Assembly: GCA_035772405.1 (NCBI GenBank)
Contig: JAYKKM010000041.1
Span: 1-64,000 of the forward strand
From: Chrysogorgia sp. JL179-B06
Taxonomy: Eukaryota > Cnidaria > Anthozoa > Scleralcyonacea > Chrysogorgiidae
Direction: 5' to 3'
DNA: 64,000 bases
A program made the position numbers and the translations under genes. Shown here one piece after another: positions 54,913 to 64,000 of this stretch; position 1 is the first letter of the stretch, and each line of letters opens with the position of its first letter. The notes under the pieces were generated by a model. That model did no database searches and was not told the origin of the DNA. It saw only the letters and a list, made by a program, of their open reading frames with translations.

Positions 54913-57900
54913 TTAATCAGATTCGGAACTATCATCGAATTCTTCGTCTCCAATATCCGCAACTGGAAAGCGTAAAATGGCAGCCACGCCAGATAATTGG
55001 CCAAGTTCTATATAATGTGAACGAAACAAGATTGTAGGTTTCATCAAACTGTAGGATTAGCCAAGGTGATTTGTGAGATGCTGGTAAATATACTTACGCT
55101 CTCCAGAGACATGAAGACTTGAAAATATTCTAGAAAAAATAAATTAAATGTCACTAATATTTAACACCATGATATTGGAAAATGATTTAAAACTACAATT
55201 TGGTATCATAAGATTTCCCAATTACCAGTAAATTTCCCACCAAATTAGCAACCAGCTATGCATGGTCATAAAACCAATATCCAAAGAATATTAACTTTCC
55301 TTCAAGCAAGTCAGCCAAAGAACTAAAATTGCTGGTTCGATTTATAAGAGAAAAATACTCACTTTATATCACCTCCATTTTCTTTGACACTTTCCACCAA
55401 ATTAACATATTGTTTTCTTACAGTAACATCACTTGACCTAAACAATTGAACAAAATATAATAAGGCCAAATAAAAAAATAGTACGGTTCCAGTTAAATCT
55501 TGAAAAAATTTAGGGTAGGTCACGGCGTTGAGGTACCTTAAAGGCCCATCTACACGATACGATTTGTCGTATACGATTGTCATTCTGGCGTGTGTTGTCG
55601 TATACGATTGCTGTACTGGCGTATGCCATTGTTTGCACACGACATAATTCTTGTTTATGATTCGATGGCGAATGTTGACACGCGTGTACAGTTTGATCAC
55701 ATTCGCCAAGATGACAATCGTATACGACAAATCGTATCGTGTAGATCGGCCTTAACAGGAACGTTTGCTCGCAGGCAAAGAATGGTGACAATTGAATAAT
55801 TTTTGAGTTGCCAAATAAAAAACATTGCCTCTAGCAGCTGAGCAAGACAATGCTGAACTTTGTCACTGATTACTATTACCGGTAGTTTGTAATATGTGGG
55901 AGCTTGGAATAGACAATCAATACATTGATCATTACAAGTAATATTTGGCATTTCACTTGATTAAACTGCATGTTCTAAGGATTAATGGTGAAGGAAACTT
56001 TTGAGAGATCAATTAATATTTCTACTTACCTGAATAATTCATCTGATACAAGTAAAGTTTCTATTGCCAAAACCTCGTTAGCTTTTTCAACATGTTTCAT
56101 CCTGATTAGGACAAACAAAAGTAATGGTATACTCTCAAACCCCTCTGCAACAAACCCCTCTCAAACACTTGTAAACAATGCCTCGCAACCACACCTGTAA
56201 AATGCCTCTCACACCCATCTGAATACCTCTTAAAATCTCAAGCCCTTTGAAACAGCTCTCAAACCCCTCTGAACACCTCACAAGTAGCCTGCGTCCGGGT
56301 GGAAAGTTGGGCTGCGACGCAGGCTCATAAAACACTTCTCACAAACATCATCAACGCCTCTCTAACACCTCAAACATATCTAACTTTCATATCTTACCCA
56401 TAAAATGCACGATCGGGATCATTTTGTAAAACATTATAAAAGGCATCCAATGATTTGACCTCTCCGCTAGCCTAGTAAATGTAGAGATGGAATTGATGCA
56501 ATGTAGCTTAGTAATTCATAATCACAAATATACACAATTGCATAATTAATTTAGATGAATGATTTAGATTTAAAAATTTAGGATCATAAAAGTATGGTAT
56601 TATCAACATAAACCATGAATTATGTTTTTGTTCAAAATCAAGTTGCAAGAGACCTTTGTGTCTGACATTTTATTTGTAACTGCAGGATCAGAAAGGATTT
56701 CTAAAAGAAAAGTTGAGAAATTAAACATGTAATTGCAAATTTTCATAAACCATTATTTATTTGTCATATATTAAATAGTAGACAGACGATACATGGACGA
56801 TCATCAAGCTCAGATGGCCAGGGATAGTAACCTTCCTTCTGGCAAATATCAGAATGGTTTGAGATTGATGGTTATCCATGTGTGGTCAATTTATCAATCA
56901 TCTGCCCGTCCATGTATCTGTTTCAGCCAAGCAACTATATAATTATTAAAAATTACTGGTACAGTATATTGTAAGTACTTAGTGTACTTACCTTTGAGAG
57001 CATGTTTGTGGCCAGATGATGAGTGAACCTTTGAAAACGTTTAAGAAAAACATGAAACATATCTGTTCATGCTATATATAGTACGTCACTGCCTCGAATT
57101 AGATGAAGTTATGTTGTCTTACCAAAAGAAACTTTGATTTATTTTCCAAAAGTATTTTCGTGTCATTCTTTCTTGCTTGATTGAACATATACTCAGAGAA
57201 TTGATCCTAAAAGTAAATTTGGGTGACGAAATCATGAGTCTCCTGTAATATAGGTTTTGCTGGCTTCATGCTAGCTGGTTTATTTCTAAATACACTGTAC
57301 CTTAACAAATCCAGGACTTCCCAAAAGAATACATTTGATAACTGAATGTATAAGAGACCAAAAATATAGTGTATGTAAGCAAAATTCCAGGGCCGTATTG
57401 GGGGTGGGGGGTATACATGTTATTTGGCACCCCAAACTTTTACAAAATTGCAATACAGTAACAAAAGCAAAAGGAGCCAACGGGTAGTTTTCAGACTACT
57501 GACTTACTCAAGAAACAAAATAAGAAAGATATAACTTACCATCAAAGTTAACATGTCTAATTATTGCTTGAATGATTGCATCATAAAACTTAATGATACC
57601 CTAAAATTAGAGAAAGTGATTGACAATACTCAATCATAATACTTAATAATAATAATTAACAAGAACCTACAAAAATCAAGCTCGCCTGCAAAACCGGTTA
57701 AATCAAGATGTCAAGTTCTTAAAAAGGTTTTTAACCCTTTCGATCTCAGTCTCGACAATTTTCATCAATCTCACCTTATCATGTTGGCCACAGTAACCTT
57801 TCCTCTTTCTTGGTACATTCATGTCTATTTTAGCCCTAACTATGGTCATACTAGCTGTAATGAGACATACATGACAAAGACCTGAAAAAAAAACACATAG

Positions 57901-59802
57901 AATGATTATCACAACTAGGTAATCAAAGACTTAAATATACTTAAAATAATTGAATATGGTTTGTAGGAGTAGCATTAGAAGTATAAAGTTGATCGTCCAG
58001 GTTATTGTAGTCTTGAGAAAGACTATTGTTGGTGACTGACGTTTCGACGGCCTCAGCAGCGATCATTCAGAGTCAACTTCATGACTGCACCACTGCCCAC
58101 TGAGGCCATCAAAATGCCAGTCACAAACAAATTAGTCTTTCTCAAGACTTCAACATGAACCTGGACCATCAACTCCACACTTATTATATACTTTCAAGAA
58201 TAGCCATAAGCTAATACAGCGGCTGGAAAAATCTGCCAAGTAATTGTAAAATAACATTACCCTCATGCATTATAACAGCAGCTAAGTCAGCGTGTTGGGT
58301 TGGGTCACATGCCAAATCTAGAGCAAAATACAATATATTCCACATAGAAAAACAGAGTGTCTAGTTATGTTAAATAAAATAATGAAATATTGCATGTAAT
58401 TTAAGGTAGAAATTCATAAAGATGTTTAATCACCAATCCTTTCCAGAGCCACAAAATCCCAATGGTCCTTCGCAAGCGTGAATTTACGGTTGAGTTCAAG
58501 GTCAATGGTGTGATATGCACCCATCTATCAAATGTGTATTAATAATGTAAGGAAAATCAAGAAAATGCCATTCAAATGAAGGATTTACGCACCAAATTCA
58601 ACTTCAAGGCCTTCCAGCTGGAATTGATCCCACGACCCTGTGCAATGCTAGTGCTTTCTAATCTGCCACTGCTTAGCAGTTACCGGTATAGCAATGTTAA
58701 TGTTATGGCCAACTTACTTTGACATATTGATTCTCTTCCACATTCCGTCCCCTGATCCTCAAGACACATGCCTGAGTATCATATTCCACACCAACAACCT
58801 GAATGGTCAAAGTTGTCCGCACCTTGTTGCTGCTGACTGAGCCAGTAGAAGATTCGTTTTGAACACGTCTAGAATCATAAGAAAATACCATTACAGTATT
58901 ATGTTATAATAATTATATTCAGATCTAGAGCATTGTGACGATTGTATAATGCTCCTAAAATGTCTTTATTATTATTATCGGATTATTTTGTTGTCAATTG
59001 ACTCTTTGAAATTGACTCCTTGAAATTCACTCAAATAAATATGGAAGCCTTCCCACTTATCCATATGAATCAATTCGAAAAATAACCATCCTCCTGGGCA
59101 TACCCTAGGAATTTGACTGTAAGCTTTGACGTTCCAGGAGGGTGGGGTATTTGACGGGAGGGTGGGGAAATTGACAGGAAGGTGGGGAAATTGAACTGGA
59201 AGTCTAGAATTCGTGTGTTTTTGGACGAAATTGACATAATATTATAAGACACCTTATTGTTGTAGCACGTAGTCTGTCTCCAACAGCTATCAAGTTGTAA
59301 GCATGCCACATATCTTCTGGCTCATCTGGAATCAATCCAATCACCCTAAACGAAATGTTTAAAATTACCTTATTGGGCTATTCCATTTAATAACCGTACC
59401 CCCTATCAAGGACAAGGGTTTATGACGTTTATCTATACCCCTGAAGAATTCCTATCTTACAACAGCCTCGACAACATCTCCCTTAGGAATTTGACTTTTA
59501 CAACAGGTACCCCTGAAGAAATATTTGATCATCATCCCTGAAGAATTGAATTTTTTCTACTCAACCGCAAAGAATTCCGAGGCGAAATAGCCCTTAACCC
59601 CCCCCCCCCCCCCACCTATCGACGACACTGAAATTCTTCAGGGGGGTACGGGTATTAAATAGAATAGCCTTTACTATTTTGATACAATTAGTCAATTGTA
59701 CAAACACAAATTATGTAAAATTCTTAAATTTCACAACAATAGATATATTAATAAAACATACCCAGAGCTATCTTTCTCTAAGCTTCTGTGTAACTGTTTC
59801 AT
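54913..59802 (-). CDS. PELO: PELO (Pelota/Dom34) ribosome-rescue factor, complete, 16 exons
   Basis: Exons on the - strand: 59802-59762, 59345-59253, 58868-58718, 58524-58434, 58317-58261, 57881-57775, 57600-57540, 57341-57301, 57206-57123, 57028-56992, 56700-56654, 56471-56398, 56101-56030, 55437-55363, 55129-55098, 55007-54913. They total 1158 nt (385 aa), exactly the human length. Pelota is an eRF1-like protein that with HBS1 enters empty A sites of stalled ribosomes and triggers no-go/non-stop rescue. Signatures: [110 protein letters not shown] and an acidic end ([10 protein letters not shown]). All junctions are GT-AG. Several introns hold MITEs or SINEs. It is tail to tail with HIP1. 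Confidence 0.97.
55535..55760. repeat. Fold-back MITE in PELO intron 13
   Basis: AAGGCCCATCTACACGATAC mirrors ATCGTGTAGATCGGCCTT, and the inner arms share CGTATACGATTGTCAT. A fragment (TTACGATTCGATGGCGAATG) recurs at about 60243. Confidence 0.9.
56105..56340. repeat. Degenerate CCTCT-rich repeat in PELO intron 12
   Basis: AAACCCCTCT, AATGCCTC and ACACCTC motifs recur at irregular spacing. A small palindrome AGCCTGCGTC/GACGCAGGCT is at about 56287-56325. Confidence 0.55.
56765..56935. repeat. SINE-derived fragments, inverted
   Basis: GTAGACAGACGATACATGGA on the left and ATCATCTGCCCGTCCATGTA on the right are tails of the main SINE facing each other. PELO intron 10. Confidence 0.6.
57985..58190. 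repeat. Fold-back element, family A (copy 3)
   Basis: AAGTTGATCGTCCAGGTTAT mirrors CCTGGACCATCAACT, with GTCTTGAGAAAGACTATTGT near AGTCTTTCTCAAGACTTC. PELO intron 5. Confidence 0.85.
59380..59675. repeat. MITE with GGCTATTC inverted ends and a poly-C run
   Basis: GGGCTATTCCATTTAATAAC and GTATTAAATAGAATAGCC are the ends; CCTGAAGAATT recurs inside. A run of about 16 C lies near 59600. PELO intron 1. Confidence 0.85.
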
Positions 59803-60100
59803 AGCGATAAAGACTTTATATTGTTGCAGTTAAATATAATATGTTCTTTCACTTCGAGTTCCGACCGTTTAACGAAATGGTTACGACATTGTTACGACGA
59901 ACATGTTACCGCTGGGCTAGTGGTGTTGGCGGGCTCAACATGCAATTATTACCACGTGAGCAAAGTGAAAATGGCGGATGATTTTGAAAATTCTTGCTGT
60001 CTTCGCTGACTTCGTGCTCTATTTTAAAGGTATTATGAATTTATTGTGCTTATTAAACTAGATGAAGTTTAGACATAACTGCATTTTTGTTCCACTGAAT
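59803..60100. promoter_or_regulatory. PELO upstream region with YY1-like site
   Basis: The PELO ATG is at 59802. On +, AAAATGGCGGATG near 59969 resembles a YY1 site and could mark the transcription start region. The 12-codon reading MADDFENSCCLR stops at once, so it is not taken as a gene. Confidence 0.3.
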
Positions 60101-60599
60101 GTTGTTTTAGGCGGTTGAAGCATGAAAAATTATTAAAAATGAATATTTAAATTTTGAAAGTGAGGTCTGAGTCTCTGACAACCTCGTGGTCAAATTTTTT
60201 GAGGAATATCTGACTACTTTGAAACCATCTAGACAACTCTTGTTTACGATTCGATGGCGAATGTTAACATGCATGTATAGTTTACTCGCATACATTTGTA
60301 GAAAGGCGTTTTGACTTTAGGGTCAGTCTTAATATTAAAACTACAAAACAATAAACATTGTATGCAACAAAAAACAATTCTTTCTGGTGCCATAATCAAG
60401 TCTGTAGGATAGTATAGGAAGTGCTCATCCTTGACATTTTTGGCCAAATATTGCACACTTGCTAGACTGGAAAGTTTTTAAAATGAACAACTGATATAAT
60501 TTTTGCCTGGTCTACATAAAAATGGCATGACAAAATTTTTCCCAAAAATTGCAAAACAAAAAGTTATAGCAAAAAACTATGCAACTGAGATAAACTGGG
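60101..60599. other. Intergenic DNA, unrecognised
   Basis: It contains only a fragment of the PELO-intron MITE near 60243-60295. No gene signature. Confidence 0.4.
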
Positions 60600-60850
60600 C
60601 TAAAGGTGTGGTCACATTACACAACGATAATGGGTCGTTCCAGAAAATATTTTTGAACATCCTACAATAATGTAAGCAAATTTGTAGTTAATTTTACACC
60701 CTCCCCCTTCGGACAGAACAAATTTTCTTCCGTAGAGGTAGCATGGATATTTTCTGGGATGACCCAATTATACGATAACGATACATAAAAATTGTTCACC
60801 TATAAAATGTATGTTGTTTATGATTGTGTGTAGTGTGATCGTGCCTTAAC
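60600..60850. repeat. Short-TIR MITE
   Basis: AAAGGTGTGGTCACATTACAC and GTGTAGTGTGATCGTGCCTT are inverted ends. AACGATAATGGGTC pairs with ATTATACGATAACGAT inside. Confidence 0.7.
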
Positions 60851-61629
60851 CTAGCTCATGATTCCTAAAAGATCAAATGTCACCCAAGTATTTGACCTGA
60901 GCATCCTATATTTTGTATGATACTTTAGAATGTCTGTTTCACAATATTTCTGTAACTTTTATATTACTTCCTGATTTTAGATTGTCAATCAGTTCATGGC
61001 TATATGCAACAAATGGATAATTAATTTTTTAACACATTGAGTAAGTTCACTTAATATATTTCTCAATTATACTGTAGATACCTGTAGTATAGGCCTAAAA
61101 TCCTAACAACTTTCTTCTTCTGTATTTTGGGTAGTGACCACAATGTTCAACATCAATTGCCTATAACTTGGTCAAGCTTCATGTTACCAGTAATCAAAGT
61201 TATTGAACACAGACGTTACTATGGTAAATATACATTTAATGTTAATGTGCCTAAAGGTATTTTCCATGTGATTGAGAAAACTGATGTTGCATGTTAAAAA
61301 GAATAGAACAAACTTCGAGAGTTTCAAAAATAACAAATTATTTAAAGTATTAAAAACTTTTAAAGGATATAGCAGATTGTGAAACCATATTATTTTGATA
61401 AAGTAATTTAATGATAGATCAAAGACCATTTATTTGTTACATTAGATTTGATTAATTTGAATTACCCTTGTTGATCACCAAGTGCTAAGTTTTATTTTTT
61501 TTTAAATTTACATCAGTTTTGTCAGTCATTAGAAAATACAATTTCTATAGGTAATCATATGATAGCAAGTGCAATTAAGGATTTGTTTAAGGGAGAGAGG
61601 ATTTATTTAATTCAGAATAATATTTGAAT
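60851..61629. other. Intergenic DNA, unrecognised
   Basis: AT-rich, with no repeat family or ORF signature seen. Confidence 0.4.
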
Positions 61630-61740
61630 ATTTATCCAACTGCCCCAACTGGGAATTGAACCAATGGTCTCTGGTCTACTGTCAACGTTGCAGTACCTGA
61701 CCACTGTGCTACTGAGACACACGGTCAGGACAGTCAGCAG
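61630..61740 (-). repeat. tRNA-like SINE head, reverse orientation
   Basis: AACTGGGAATTGAACCAATG (B-box complement) and ACCACTGTGCTACTGAGAC (A-box complement). The B-box and A-box spacing is wider than in a functional tRNA. Confidence 0.55.
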
Positions 61741-62111
61741 TTTCTGGCACTGTTCTTTTCCCCAAGGATTTACACAACAAGTAATATTTGCCAAAATTGT
61801 ACAAAGCATTATGCAAGTGTAATTTTACAATATCATTAGTACTAGTGTAAATCCTTAATTGCACAAGCAAAATCATATAATTACTTATTTATTATCATGC
61901 ATGACAAAATTACATTGTCCAATTTGTCAAATGTTTATTTTTATCTGAAGGTTTGTTAGCCATAGAACCACAAACAATAACTAGATTATGCTATCTCACA
62001 GAGGCCCTGATTCATTTATTGACAAGAAAATTTCATGAAAATGACTAAACACAACCAAAAAAGCAAACTTAATTTACTATATAATACTCACATACTTACT
62101 AAGCGAATTAC

Positions 62112-62580
62112 AAGTACCGTATTTGACTGGTTAAGTGTTCATGCTGGGGCAAGCGTCCATAACCTGTTTCTAAAAAAGTAAGTTCTAGTGACATATAAGG
62201 TCCGCCTCGCTTTTAACCAATCAAAATTAACAAATTTTGATACAGACATATAAGTGTTCATGCTCTTGCATAAGGTGCCCATTGCTCATGTAAACGCCCA
62301 TTGCTTGCATTTAAGTGCCGATTGCTCTTGTAAACACTCATTACTTGCATAAGGTGCCCATTGCTAATGTAAGTGCCCATTGCTCATGTAAGTGCCCATT
62401 GCTCATGTAAGTGCCCATTGCTAATGTAAGTGCCCATTGCTAATGTAAGTGCCTATTGCACACATAAGTGCCCATTGCTTGTATAAGGGAAACTGCCTGC
62501 ACAAAGGCACACCCACCCGCTTGTTTTCATAAAAATTAGAAAGGTGGGTGGTTGGCACTTTACGGGTCAGATATGGTACT
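62112..62580. mobile_element. TIR element filled by a ~19-bp tandem repeat
   Basis: GTACCGTATTTGACTGGTTA and TTACGGGTCAGATATGGTAC are imperfect inverted ends flanked by TAC. Between about 62270 and 62480, GTAAGTGCCCATTGCTCAT repeats about ten times and resembles the element's own subterminal sequence (TTAAGTGTTCATGCT). Confidence 0.7.
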
Positions 62581-63009
62581 ACGTAGAGTATGCTTTGCAT
62601 TAAAATGTATTTCCCATTAACAACAATGGGAAAACTTCACTCCAAATTTTCTCAGACTAGCATAACACAAGCCCTAGGAAATGATTTAAAACAAATCCAT
62701 TACACATGGCAGCCATTTTTTACCATGGTAACATTAATTTTCCCTCTTGAGTGCAATTAACACAATAATTGCATTCCTCTTGACCAATCAGAATGCCGTA
62801 ATTTTGTCATGCATTATTATATAAAAAAACATAACTTAATTTGCATGTTTCAACTGATTGAGTTGGTAGTTGTTGTTATTACTGAAAATATTAATTTTCG
62901 GGTTGTTGAATTTTTTAATAATGCAAAGTGGAACATGGATATATTAGGTTAAACTAAATAAGATACTTCTTTCTAAAAGTTCAAACTTCTAAAAGTAAAC
63001 TGACACTGC
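62581..63009. other. Intergenic DNA, unrecognised
   Basis: No repeat family or coding signature seen. Confidence 0.4.
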
Positions 63010-63740
63010 TTATGTTGGGGTTTGCCCTTGCCATGTCTTCAGCTTCCATCATCTCTTGTCTTCCTTAACCTTAGTATCCCACATGTCCTCATGCACAGTC
63101 TTCTTCCATGTGATCTTTGGTTATCCTCTTGTAGCAGACTCTTCCATCTCCATCCTTGCACATCTCTTCACCCAATTGTCATCGTTCTTCCTTTCCACAT
63201 GCCTAGACCACCTCAATCTTGCTCTCCTCAGTACCTCACCTATCCTTTCAATACCCATTATCTCCATCATTACTAGCCATGTCCTCCTTCAGGGATACAC
63301 CACTCATTCACCTGACCATCCTCATCTCTGTCCATTCCATCAAATCATCTAATTTTGCTCTGCCCATGTTTATCCACCATAGAATCAGATCATTGCACTC
63401 CATACACATGCCACATACACTTTCCTTTTCAACTTCAAAGACATACCTCTTGCAGTCAGAATGGGTGCCTGCTCCCTAAACTTTTTTCATCCACTTCTAG
63501 TCCTTGTCATCACTGCTGCATCTGCTCCACCACTGGCATTTATCATGTCACCCAGATAGCAAAATTCAGTTGTGCCTTTGCATATAGGTCCATCAGTCAA
63601 CATAACATTCTCTCCATCTTAAAGCCACTCCCCAATTCCTCTCCATGTTTACATCTTGGACACCTGCAACTCACTACCATTGACTCTCTCAAACAACCGT
63701 TCACACTACACTGTATCTCTTGTATACCTTACACTTGATC
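63010..63740 (-). mobile_element. RTE-like LINE 3' region, decayed
   Basis: The - strand reads GEVLRRARLRWSRHVERKND, then VKRCARMEMEESATRG, then in-frame stops, ending at WKLKTWQGQTPT. Upstream on the same strand a WMSGVSLKE-like block (VVYP frame-shifted) is expected and partly visible near 63290. The ORFs on the opposite strand are shadows. Confidence 0.7.
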
Positions 63741-64000
63741 ACTTTCACATTCTTTCCACATGGCCAATTACATTCCTTATTGATTTTCCCTTTTCACTAC
63801 ACATCACTTTCAGCTTTTTTCCCTAAAAGTACTGAATTTATCCCCATCTTACAAGTTTGACTTAATCCATGTTCCACTATGCATCAAAGGAGTGGACAAT
63901 GATTTGAGAACCACTAAAACCATTGAGAACTTAGTTATAGAACAATGCAAATTGTATTAATTAATTGGATGTTACCATACTTTACACTAAGACGTTACAA

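Noticed and set aside
59969..60009. Start of a gene divergent from PELO (MADDFENSCCLR)
   Set aside because: The frame stops after 12 codons and no continuing exon was found; the ATGGCGG is better read as a YY1-like site.
63022..63738. Host gene on the + strand suggested by overlapping ORFs
   Set aside because: The opposite strand encodes a decayed RTE-like LINE protein end (RLRWSRHVERK), so the + ORFs are shadows.

Overview
This is animal (metazoan) nuclear DNA. It is AT-rich and intron-dense, and it is crowded with simple-sequence arrays, palindromic MITE-like elements, tRNA-derived SINEs and fragments of LINE and Penelope-like retroelements. No bacterial-type operons, rRNA genes, intact tRNA genes or CRISPR arrays were seen. 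The gene set and the abundance of fold-back elements point to an invertebrate, perhaps an early-branching one such as a sponge or cnidarian. The species cannot be named from the sequence alone.

Four conserved genes were reconstructed exon by exon, using reading-frame continuity, splice sites and protein-family recognition. From left to right: (1) the C-terminal ~1055 residues of STK36/Fused on the + strand (749-17446, 24 exons), whose kinase domain must lie upstream of the window; (2) EMG1/NEP1, an 18S rRNA pseudouridine N1-methyltransferase, on the - strand (18981-22246, 6 exons, complete, 228 aa); (3) a HIP1/HIP1R/Sla2 endocytic adaptor on the + strand (23368-51095, 45 coding exons, about 1070 aa, complete from ATG to stop); (4) PELO/Dom34, a ribosome-rescue factor, on the - strand (54913-59802, 16 exons, complete, 385 aa). 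STK36 and EMG1 are tail to tail, EMG1 and HIP1 are head to head about 1.1 kb apart, and HIP1 and PELO are tail to tail. The four do not form a pathway: they cover ciliary/Hedgehog scaffolding, ribosome biogenesis, clathrin-actin coupling and ribosome rescue.

Introns and intergenic DNA hold nearly everything else. These include CAT/CAC trinucleotide arrays (4880-5755, 9465-9953, 11625-12187, 42645-43080), a 17-bp minisatellite whose orientation flips (7090-8085), two related 20-bp minisatellites 11 kb apart, at least five copies of one ~340-bp palindromic MITE, several other fold-back families, LINE 3' ends, and Penelope-like pieces with GIY-YIG endonuclease remnants and hammerhead-ribozyme-like cores. 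From about 60 kb to the end there is no recognisable host gene, only repeats and a decayed RTE-like LINE.

The observations most worth checking are these: a three-exon 69/48/117-nt module duplicated in tandem in the HIP1 coiled coil; a stop-free 495-bp HIP1 intron that would insert a poly-histidine tract in frame if retained; a GC-AG intron and a U12-type AT-AC-like intron in HIP1; a HIP1 3' splice site supplied by a MITE end; a decayed duplicate of EMG1 exon 3; a duplicated STK36 exon end with mostly silent changes; and hammerhead-like motifs with compensatory stem changes in several fold-back families.
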